Part shown: piece by piece, positions 55,020-64,000 of the stretch
Numbering within the stretch: the stretch's first letter is position 1
Layout: the number at the start of each line of letters is the position of its first letter
Source of the DNA: Setomelanomma holmii
Lineage: Eukaryota; Ascomycota; Dothideomycetes; Pleosporales; Phaeosphaeriaceae
Assembly (NCBI GenBank): GCA_010015745.1
Contig: ML978190.1
Location: forward strand, 201,022-265,021
Reading direction: 5' to 3'
Length of the DNA: 64,000 nt
Notes under the pieces: model-generated
What the model saw: the letters and a program-made list of their open reading frames with translations, nothing else
The model's database searches: none
What the model was told of the DNA's origin: nothing
Position numbers and translations under genes: made by a program

Positions 55020-56463
55020 CTCGCGTTGAGGATGTGATCTGACAACTGGAAGCAGTAAAAGATGGGGTTGAAATGAAGTTCGTGGTGGTCTATTTCTCAG
55101 AGCTGGACCTCGAGGTCGACTTTATATCTTCGCAAATCCGACATCGACTGCTCCAGTAGCCTCGCGATGCTTGCTCTCCAGCAAGGCTGGAAGCGCCGTC
55201 TCGTCTTAGCATGTACAGCGCCTTGCTTCTTTCGAGCTCGAACCCACAGCTCGGCGTCGCCTTGAAAGGAATGCGTACGAAAGAGAGAAGAAGTCTCGAG
55301 CGCTTAACGCCATATGTCGTTCCTCCCAAGAAAAGCACCACGCGTTCGGGTATGCACAGCTCCACATGAACTCGGAACCCATCTGGTCCATCAGCTGAAC
55401 ACCAGCCTCAAATCGATTGAATGCCAATAGATTGTGGGGTCCATAAACCCATGTCCATTGATTTGTGCTTACCGAGAAAAGTAGCATACACTTCGTTGCT
55501 TGGTCATATGCGGTCTGAGAGTCTCTGGAACCCCACCACAGCTCGGCGCTGTGTCGGAGAAGGGCCGTTCCCGCTCCCGCATCCTACACAGTCCACGCGT
55601 ACCCCACACAGCCGCTCCGCAACCCTGAACGAGCTGCATTTAGCGAGGGCGTCCACACGAGGGCGTCCACAAGGCTGGCTGCGAAGTTACCAATTTGGGT
55701 CGCGTGAATGGAACCGCGTGTTCGAGACGGCTGGACTCCTCCAGAGAAGGCTATCGGATAGTCTGAGCTCAGCTGTGTCAAGCTGGGACGTGAACATGGT
55801 TGCTGAACCATCAATTGGGTTCCAGCAGTCTCACACACCGAAATTTCACAGAAGCCTTACACGCAACACCAGGTCAATTATGTGTCTGGGTACAAATGCG
55901 TTGCTCCCTTACTCTTTAAGCTTGCCGCGGGCTGCAAAGACAGATAGGCCTCCGTAGACGTGCGGACCAAAACAAATGTTCTCGAACTCTCAACTTGACC
56001 AAAACCGGGCGGCACGCACGAGCCTCAGCCGCACCCTGGCTACATCGAGCCTAGCATGCAATTATCAATGTGCTGAAACTCCATGTGGCTTGCGCATGTT
56101 CCTACACAACGCGCAACCTCATTAATGGATTTTCTCTCTGTCGGCATTCCCGTCGCGTGGTTCGCACAGCGGGATACTAGTCACGGTTCCAGACCCATGG
56201 AAACAATATCCCCAACATTGAGCTCGCATTATTTCGCAAGAGCAGTATCAGCTCCTACCGAATCGCCGAATCAGGCATGGAGCATCTTTGGACCCTTGGG
56301 AGCGAGCATGAGGAATTGCCAAATGTAAGGGTCTATATAAGGACCACCAGCCTCACATCAGCATCCCTTGAACACACATCCTGATTTTCATCCTTTTTCC
56401 AAGCAGGCATCATCAGCGCTCTTACCTCTAGGATTGTCTGTTTGCTGGCAGAGTCCCGCCATA
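55020..56463. other. Divergent intergenic region of 1.4 kb
   Basis: This lies between the starts of two coiled-coil genes. A 13-bp tandem duplication (CGAGGGCGTCCACA-type) lies near 55647-55672. Short open frames on both strands lack domains. A plus-strand frame is open from 56368 into the coding sequence, leaving room for an upstream start. Confidence 0.45.
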
Positions 56464-58464
56464 ATGGCGACAATCGTTCCTGAACCCGAGGCTCTATCCA
56501 AGAGCAAGCTCGATGCTACGCAAGTCAGCGTAACGGAGGTTGAGCCTTATAGCCCGAATTCCGGTATCGACAGGAGCGCAGTTCAGAGCCCGCCTCCTCA
56601 TCTTACCGCAAGCGACTTGCACGCTTCACAACCCCACATGGACGAGATCACCATGGTCTTGCCTCCCATGGAGCCTCCTCGCCTTCGCGCTCCGAGCCCA
56701 ACTGGCTCTGTGCGTAGTTCATACACCTCTCGACGCCGTGTCAGTCGCATGGTGACACACCGTCATGGTCACTCGCAACACCGCTCCGAAGTCTCCAAAG
56801 AGCTCACCATACATGCCGAGCGAGAATTTGTGGCTCTCATGGAGCTGATGGCCGGCATATCAGTGCGAAGTACCTCGCTGAAGGAGGTATGGCGCAAGAT
56901 CATCTTGGAGCGCGAGACGCACTGCTCAGAATTGGATGAGCTCTACGTGAGAATCGACGAGTATATGGAGACGATCGAGCGCCATGAGAAGGAGAAGAGT
57001 ACCCATGGCCACGAGCTAGAGCAGCGCAGGAAGGAGATAATCCAGCTGAAACTGGACCTCAAGATTGCAATCGAAGCTAGTGTAGGCCTGAAGAAGAGAC
57101 TAGCGGATAGAGATAGCGAGCTGGAGAGGGAGCGCAGCAAGTACTCTGAGCTCGAGGACCGGTTCAAGTATGTCAAAGAAACATCGGAGAAGACCACGAC
57201 AGAGCTAGAGAAGACGAATTTGTTGCTCGTGGCTTCGGAAGAGCGCTGTCGTCAGGCTGAACAGGACGCTGAGAAGCACCACGGCGAGATCCGACACTGG
57301 AAGCAGAGGTACAGCGAGCTTGAGACATCACGGACAGAGCTTCATACGAAGTACGAACACTCGCAGAAGGAGGTCACCAGTCTCAAGCAGTCTGTCAGCG
57401 TCCTCAAGAAGGAGAGGACCGAATGGCTAGACCAGAAGGAGCAGTTCGAACATGAAGCTCGCAAGCACAAGCACCGTGAGGAAGAATACAAGGGTAAGAT
57501 CAAGGAGATCACTGAGTCTTATGAGAAGGAGAAGAAGGAGGTCCACGAACTCAGCGAGAAGGTCACAAAGATCAAACACGAGCGCGAGGAGTACCACAAG
57601 GAGGTCAAGTCGCTCAAGGAGCGCATCAAAGAAGCACACAAGAAGTGCGAAGACGCGGAGGACGAATGCCGCAAATGGAAGCGCAAGCACAAGGAATGCG
57701 ATCTCGAACTCGAGACAATCCGCGAAGAGCTTACCGTCATCCGCAACGAGCACCACGAGTTCAGCGAGACTATCACCAAAAAGACCGAACAGTACCGAAA
57801 ACTGGTCCAAGAGCACGAGCGCTTGCAAGAAGAGCATCACGCTAAGTGCAAGGAAGCCAGAGAGTCCCACCAACGCGTCCTCGTCCTCGAACAATCCCTC
57901 CAACGCACCGAGAAGACCGTCAAGGAGAAGCTCGAAATCATCCACAAGCACACCGAACGCATCGAGCGTCTCGAACGCGATCTACATGACGCATCCAAGC
58001 ACCGTGACAACCTCGCCGCGGACCTCTCTCTCCTCCAGCAAGTCAAACTTGAACTCGAACTCACGATCAAGACCATCACCGTAGAGCGCAACACGTGGAT
58101 CGAGAAGCACCGGGAGCTCAACATCCGCTACGAAGCCATCCACAAATCATGGACCGAGTACCAAGACTGCGGCGGTGACTGGGAAGAACAAATCGATGAA
58201 CTTACTAAGAGCCTTGAGGACGCCAGGGAAGAGAAGGAGAATGCGATTAAGATGCGTTTGAAGGCGGATGGCGAGAGGGATGAGTTTGTGCTCAAGTATG
58301 AGGGCAAATGTCGCGAGGTCGAAGTGCTGATGGAGAGGTTGAGGAAGCGCAGGGGTGGTGGTGGTGGAAGGTATAGGATTATGGGAGAGGGGAGTGTGTA
58401 TGAGAGTAGTGTTATTGGGGAGGAGGATGAGAGGGAGATGGGGAGCGAAGTTATGAGTCCTTGA
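56464..58464 (+). CDS. Coiled-coil protein
   Basis: From ATG 56464 (context CCATAATGG) one exon encodes 666 residues; an in-frame ATG at 56368 would add 32. The first 110 residues are Ser/Pro-rich and disordered. A conserved-looking helix (SKELTIHAEREFVALMELMA; RSTSLKEVWRKIILERETHC) precedes an almost unbroken coiled coil (about 150-625) rich in Glu/Lys/His, including HKHREEEYKGKIKEITESYE. The end has a basic and Gly-rich patch (RLRKRRGGGGGRY) and an acidic tail. In filamentous fungi such proteins are usually annotated only as hypothetical. A scaffold or filament-like function is inference. The frame is intact. Confidence 0.75.
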   Translation: MATIVPEPEALSKSKLDATQVSVTEVEPYSPNSGIDRSAVQSPPPHLTASDLHASQPHMDEITMVLPPMEPPRLRAPSPTGSVRSSYTSRRRVSRMVTHRHGHSQHRSEVSKELTIHAEREFVALMELMAGISVRSTSLKEVWRKIILERETHCSELDELYVRIDEYMETIERHEKEKSTHGHELEQRRKEIIQLKLDLKIAIEASVGLKKRLADRDSELERERSKYSELEDRFKYVKETSEKTTTELEKTNLLLVASEERCRQAEQDAEKHHGEIRHWKQRYSELETSRTELHTKYEHSQKEVTSLKQSVSVLKKERTEWLDQKEQFEHEARKHKHREEEYKGKIKEITESYEKEKKEVHELSEKVTKIKHEREEYHKEVKSLKERIKEAHKKCEDAEDECRKWKRKHKECDLELETIREELTVIRNEHHEFSETITKKTEQYRKLVQEHERLQEEHHAKCKEARESHQRVLVLEQSLQRTEKTVKEKLEIIHKHTERIERLERDLHDASKHRDNLAADLSLLQQVKLELELTIKTITVERNTWIEKHRELNIRYEAIHKSWTEYQDCGGDWEEQIDELTKSLEDAREEKENAIKMRLKADGERDEFVLKYEGKCREVEVLMERLRKRRGGGGGRYRIMGEGSVYESSVIGEEDEREMGSEVMSP

Positions 58465-58850
58465 AGGGTAGACTGTACTACAGCGACTTTCGTAGCGTGT
58501 GATACCAGGAATGTGTTTGTTGGGTCATTGATAAGCTTGGACAAAAGACGTCGACGTCTGGTGTCATTGACTTTTTGAGCCCGTTACATCTTGTGCTCGT
58601 ATGCCGAGCAGCACCGGGAACCCAATCCTTATAATTGTGAGCTATGAAATCCATGCCAGTCCAGAGATTCTAACGCAGTCCTTCTCTGCAAAGTGGTTAT
58701 GATCTTCATGGACGGATCATCAGGATTATCCACGATGCTAGAGTCTCCAATTGCACCATCATCACAAGCTACTATCGCAAGGTATTCGAGAGTACCAGGG
58801 GGCATACGACTCAACACAGCTTGCTCCACAGGTGTCCTAGAACGACATTG
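58465..58850. other. Intergenic between convergent genes
   Basis: No gene seen; this is shared 3' flanking DNA. Confidence 0.5.
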
Positions 58851-60903
58851 TCAGCATTTTGGTCCCACGACCAAGACGTCATATTGAGGTACTGACATTC
58901 TTTCAAAGATGATGTCCTTGTCTGCTTCAATTTTCTCCTTATGCGCTTCAAAATGGCAATTGTCTGCCAATTTTTCCTCGAGAAATTGAGTTTCCCACAT
59001 ATTCTGGAACAGGTTCTTCAGGAATCCGCCCTCAAAGATGGCAAGCGGGGTATCTTGAACATCGTACCCGAATGTCGTAGGTTGCTCCGAAAACCGCACG
59101 ACAAACGCGTCGCCGTACCAAAACCGTCTTGCAAGGTTGGCTTTCTCGATGCCTATGAGGACCTTGACACTCTCATCTTCGGGAAGCTCGTAGTTCTCAT
59201 TCCAGTAGAGTCGATATTCGCCGTCCAACTCCTCATTAACTTGTCGTTTGAGAGACAGGATTCGAAATCGCCGTTCAAACTGGCATTCACCCCAGTAGTG
59301 GTGGAAGTTGGGTACGTAGTCATTTCCGCACTGTGGGAGCCTGCGATCACTTTTCTCTGGCAAGGCATGGAAGTCGATAGGGACTAGTTTTGGAGGCGAT
59401 CCGTCTGCTGGTAGGAGCGCGACTCTGACTGTTTTGATGTTGCGTCCAAGGATAATGGGGTCTTCACGACCTTGCACTACTTTTGATGGGCCTTGGAGAT
59501 GCCGACTTTCCAAGTGTTGCTTTCTTATCGTTGTGAATCCACCACCCATCGATGTTCTCTCGGTGATGCTTGCTGAAGACTCCGCAATCGCCGGGCGCAA
59601 GGCCACTTCATGCTGCAGATGTCGTTGGACATGGTAGTATGCATGATTAACAGCCGTTGCCATGGCTATTCCAACCACATTTGGCACGCTGTTATTTCGA
59701 GGCAGGGTCCAGAGCGGATATATCTTCCCATGAGTCTGGCGGGCTTTGAAAGCAGGTTCTCGTGCACCCTGCATGGAAAGCATTATGTAGTTTTGTAGGA
59801 TCTGATCGCACAGGAAGCATGGCTTCTTGCTGATCCCAATGTATCTATGTGCTCGCTGGTGCCAGTCAACGTTCGTTGCTAGGCTCACTAGTACTTGTAC
59901 TTCAGCGTGGACGTGCAGTCGCGTCGCTCGCATGTACTTGTGAGCAGTCTTGCTCTTCAAAACGCACTTGGGCAGTCTAAATTCTCTGGCGAGCCTTTGG
60001 ACGTTCTTCCGGAAACGATTGAGGTTGATGTCCATGGCCCCATAATGATCTATGGATTTCAGTTCCAAAGATGTGAATTCGTCGAAAAGTGAGCGCAGAT
60101 TATTTGAAGCATTCATAAGCTGCTCGAAGTCGTCCAAGCATACTGATGCTTCGCAGCAGCTTGATGCATCGTGTCTTCGCTCGAGAATCCTTGCAACTAT
60201 AACACAGTATGTATGCTATGTTCACGATGTCGCTCAGTTGCTGCATCGTTGAATTCATCGTAGCTTTTCGACAGACGCCATGGAGACAGGTCAGGACGGG
60301 ACCATAGACAAACGAATCCGCCGCCAGCACTTCTACAGAATTACCTAAGTGAGTGATCTGTGATATGTGATACCAGAGTCGACCGCGCGAATACACGACA
60401 AGCCCATTGTCCCCTGTCCAGATGAGGTCAGAGGCAAACCGCGGATATTGACCAGTAAGCGAAACAGTTCGGAGCCATAATTGGAGCTGCGATCTCATTC
60501 TGAGATCAGGATCGTCCAAACCCTCATTTTTCGCCAGAATTATTGTCAGTGGAGATGTAGTGCTTGGTCTAATCCAGCCCAATGCTGCCACATATTTCGA
60601 CCCTTGCTGACCGCCGTGTTTACGAGAAGACTTTTCGCGCGAGAAGAGTTCACCTAATCGATCGAGAAACTTGTTGATGAGTGCATCTCGAGAGGTTGTG
60701 GTAAGCGGGGCCGCCTGTTTAGAGGCGGCCCAATCATCTACCTCGTCGAAGTCGCTGTCGCTGTCGTCACTTGCCTCGTCGTGAGGCTGCTCGACTGTAG
60801 CGAGTGATCGCTGCTTTGCTTTGACAGCCAGAATCGTTGCAGTTGCGGCAAAATCGAGCACGTCGACGCCAGCTGCGTGCCAGATAGTCCTCATCGAAGC
60901 CAT
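58851..60903 (-). CDS. OTT_1508-like deaminase family protein
   Basis: Two coding blocks form a 663-residue protein if a 61-nt intron (60276-60216, GTCTGT to CATAG) is removed. Exons are 60903-60277 and 60215-58851, and the frame is then continuous (VLTCLHG, then HTYCVIVARILERRHDASS). The C-terminal block has the deaminase zinc signature: HAE in RLHVHAEVQVLVSL (about residues 312-314) and CFLC (342-345), with KPCFLCDQILQNY, as in the OTT_1508-like branch of the cytidine-deaminase fold common in fungi. The rest (to 663) is family-typical and ends FERMSVPQYDVLVVGPKC. The substrate is unknown; nucleic-acid or effector roles have been proposed for the fold. The donor site is weak, so a frameshift near 60225 rather than an intron is the alternative. 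Confidence 0.7.
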
Positions 60904-62181
60904 ATCACAATTTCAGACGTGAGTTTGACGGTGCGGCTGACTTTGGTAGGAATCTTGCGTCTTCTGTGCCCAGACCCAGGCTGCTTCTCGTCGCGTGTTG
61001 CGGCTGGGTTAATAACAGCATGAACTGCATCGGCATGGGTGGCGAGGTTGGGTTTACCAACCCAACGGTCGCGACTTCCCATTTCATTACACTGCCAAGC
61101 TAACGTCACCCCACACCATCAAAACCTACAAGCCAAGCAAGAAGCTCCTCCCATACACCACGTCCCTGGAGGAGGTGAGATGCAGGATCAACGACGATCA
61201 TTTCCGCTAGCTCGTCGACCCACCCACCTGCACGACGGCACCCTCCCGCCGCTTTGAGAATAACCGCGATAGCGCCGGGAGCGTGTGTGGCTTCCCCGAA
61301 GCCGTATTGCGCGACAATCACAGCAGTTTTGTTGGGAACACACAAAACGATGCTTCACGAACGACCAAGTATGAACGGCGAAGTACATGCGTGATTCTTA
61401 TCCTTCACATGTGCGAACACGTATTGAGCGCTATTGATTGAGTAAGGGCTCACAGCTAACAGCCAATACAAAAGCAACGCCTATGATAGTGCTGCATCGT
61501 GGGCAAAGCATCTCCAGTGGCCGGAAGAGCCGCGTCGCCTCAATGCAGCTGGGCATCTGCAGCGATTGCAGCTGTGACTGCCCGCGAAAAAAGCGATTAT
61601 TCATGGAAGTGGAAAGACGACTGATAAAGTCTCGCAGCTTGCGACTGCCCCTATTAAAGCCATGAATACGCAAGACGCCGTATCGCGCCATCGCACAGAT
61701 ATCGCTCGCCATATGCTAACATTGCCTTCGGAGCAGCGGTGAGACATGTTACCGTGTCCAAGTATACCCGAGGAGGACTCATCGAGCGAAAATGAGTCCT
61801 GTTCAGACATCACACTCCACGACGAAGATGAAGCTGAATCACACTTCTGCCCTCCTCATCCAGTGACTGCGTGTCTTTGCGACAGCGACGTTCCACATTC
61901 TTCAACTTTATTTCCGTTCCATCTCATCTCAGGCTGTAGTACGGTGGAGAGGAGGATGTGTCAATTCTCGCGATCGGTAACATCGGAGGAAGTGCGGAGG
62001 AAGTTGGTTGTCCAAGGTACGCTGGCGGAGTGGGATGGATGCAAGCTACCCCCACACTGATGGTTGGGCGGTGGACCCTGTTCTTCCGTCATCGCAGCGC
62101 GCCAACCGGGGCTCTTCACGACACCACGCGACATGCAGGATTCGCTCCACGACGCCAAATGAAGCCAGGCTGACGGTGCCA
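60904..62181. other. Divergent intergenic region
   Basis: This lies between the deaminase start and the DUG2 start. Overlapping frames at 61.0-61.7 kb on both strands mirror each other. A plus frame at 61746-62060 is acidic and Ser-rich (MLPCPSIPEEDSSSENESCS), but I cannot link it to the gene downstream. No repeat is recognised. Confidence 0.4.
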
Positions 62182-64000
62182 ATGACAGCTCTCCCGCAGT
62201 ATGAAGGTGCTCTAGAGACCAATGGCGCAGAGAAGCCCGCAGGCAAGGTGCCGGTGCTAGCGCATCGCATGAAGCATGACAAGAGCATACTCGCTCTTGC
62301 TGTGTCGTCACAGTACCTCTTTGCAGGCACGCAAGGTGGAGAGATACTTGTATGTCGAGATAGCACTTCAAAGGGGTGCACACACTGACTCTGGCAGGTC
62401 TACAGCCTCGACACGTACGAACGGCGGCGTGTCATCCACGCGCACAAAGGCAGCGTGCTCGGGTTCTGTTTGTCGCAGGACCAGAAGCTACTCTTCTCGA
62501 GCGCCACAGACCCAATCGTCAATGTGAGGCAGCATTTGAGCACAAGTGTAGTCACGTGCTGACTTTGCAGGTCTGGTGCACATCCTCTTTCCGGCACGTC
62601 TACGCTTTCTGGTCGACCCACGACGTGGGCGATATCTTCTGCGTGGCCTACTCGTCCTACCACCAAACCGTGTACCTAGGAGCGCAAAACACAAGCATAC
62701 AGGTATGCTGACCCATTCCGTCCAAGAATGAAGCTAAACGGAGCAGTGGTATGATCTCAAAGAAAAGGATACTCGACCTCGACCGACCCTCGCATCACAT
62801 CCATCCGAACGCAAGAATCGCTTCTTCGACTCGTTGGGTCCTGGCGGCGTACAAACACCGAAACCGAGCCATGCGGATACCAGGCCGAGAGACGCAGTCG
62901 GCGGGCAGGAGCTGGAAATACCCAAACAAGACATATACCAATTTGCACATTATGGCTACGTCCACTGCATGCTCTTAGGGCAGGGCATATTGCCAGAAGC
63001 ACCGGAAGAAGAAGTTTTGGTGTCCGGCGGTGGCGATGGCCGCATACTGCTATGGAGAATTGACCCCACGAGAGGAGGTGGGATATCGACCATTTGCACA
63101 CTAGAAGATGGCAGAGAGGAAGGCGAGTCAATACTGTCTCTTACCCGCGACGGCACTTTTCTCTACAGCGGACGCTTCGACGGAGAGGTCAACGTGTGGG
63201 ATCTCGAGACGAGGCAGCTGGTTAGAAGCCTGAAAGCCACCACCGGTGATGTTCATACGTTGACCCTAGGTGCCGGCGTACTTTATGCCGGTGGCAAGTC
63301 TGGCCGAGTCGAGGTAGGGTAGAAGTGCATTTTGTGAGACTACCACACTGACACCGATGAAGAAATTCAACGAGCACTATGAGACAATCACGTCCTTCAA
63401 AGCGCATGATGGCTTGATCCTCGCTTCAGCATTTACCAGGTACAATGACAAGTCAACACTTGTCACGGGTGGCAACGACAACACCATCGTCATCTGGCAG
63501 GTGAGGGACTGCGCGGAGCCCAACGCAGTCGCGAAGCGGAGCAACAATGGTTGGTACACGTACTGTAATGGCATTCGCTCGGCTAATCTTGCTTCCAGAT
63601 CTCATGGTGGAGTCCCTCAACCAATTCGTCTTGTATCGAACAGTATCATCGTTGCCCAGGTATCGCGCCGATTGTCGCAGAGGCGCGTCGTATTTGAAAT
63701 CGGTATTCCAAAACTTTGGTGCTGTCACGGAAATGATCAATACCGCGGAGCCGTACAACCCTATCGTCTTTGCCAAGTTCCGAGGAAACCCAGCTACCAC
63801 AGCGTCACGGAAGAAGATCTTGTTTTATGGTCATTACGATGTGATCCCAGCCGAAAACGAGCATCGCAAGTGGAAGCATGATCCTTTCGCCCTGACTGGA
63901 GAAGGTGGCTACTTGTATGGTCGCGGCGTGTCGGACAACAAAGGGCCAATCATGGCTGCCATCTATGCCGCGCACGAGTTGGCCAATGAGCAAAGCCTAG
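62182..64000 (+). CDS. DUG2: DUG2-type WD40 plus M20 peptidase (glutathione degradation), 3' end outside window
   Basis: Six exons are visible: 62182-62349, 62398-62523, 62571-62702, 62747-63313, 63363-63549 and 63599-64000 (open at the edge), with introns of 44-49 nt. The N-terminal part has WD40 repeats (ILALAVSSQYLFAGTQGGEI; VLGFCLSQDQKLLFSSATD; VSGGGDGRILLWRID; SGRFDGEVNVWDLETRQLV; VTGGNDNTIVIWQ). The C-terminal part begins the M20 metallopeptidase domain: LFYGHYDVIPAENE with the zinc-ligand H.D, and YLYGRGVSDNKGPIMAAIY. This WD40-M20 fusion is the hallmark of DUG2, which with the amidotransferase DUG3 degrades glutathione in the fungal cytosol. The last intron's donor is GTTGGT, chosen for frame. 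All visible introns keep phase, so the gene looks functional. An upstream start in the same frame is possible. Confidence 0.85.

Overview
The window is nuclear DNA of a filamentous ascomycete. The evidence is 44-63 nt introns with GTRAGT-type donors and CTAAC/CTGAC-type branch sites, fungal families (a DUG2-type WD40-peptidase, an OTT_1508-like deaminase, a 3CxxC zinc-finger protein, a kinase-HAD-UPRT fusion), and hAT and pogo transposons with RIP-like nonsense changes (CAG/CAA/CGA to TAG/TAA/TGA, TGG to TAG). A Dothideomycete is my best guess but is not proven from sequence alone.

Layout. 0-11 kb: the 3' end of a GPI-anchored 5'-nucleotidase; a long CCCH/RGG/CCHC-knuckle gene interrupted by in-frame TAG/TGA codons and a 14-bp duplication; a small basic protein; a calpain-like protease with an (Q/G)GR(G/D)GYN repeat tail. 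11-15 kb: gene-poor DNA with a degenerate repeat motif in two clusters. 15.0-20.7 kb: a hAT relic carrying a nested pogo relic. 21-27 kb: three proteins with disordered N-termini and membrane-spanning C-termini, plus two members of an F-box-like 'LP-E-RLxVYE-IP' family. The second of these is cut near its 3' end by a 3.17-kb hAT element with a clean 8-bp target duplication, and that element itself hosts a 217-bp MITE of the same family, also with a clean duplication.

31-46 kb is a graveyard: an unidentified membrane-tailed gene, a kinase/HAD/UPRTase gene, a small hypothetical gene, a chitinase-type cysteine-rich gene, a pogo tail and another fragment are all interrupted. Only the hypothetical gene at 43.6-44.7 kb looks intact. 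47-64 kb returns to intact housekeeping-like genes: a 3CxxC zinc-finger protein, a four-exon ubiquitin-conjugating enzyme with a displaced active-site cysteine, a membrane protein, two large coiled-coil proteins, an OTT_1508-like deaminase and the 5' part of DUG2.

I see no biosynthetic cluster, CRISPR array or convincing RNA gene. The most interesting points are the repeated in-frame TAG codons in an otherwise well-kept frame, the odd E2 active site, and the nested, dateable hAT/MITE insertions in a gene.
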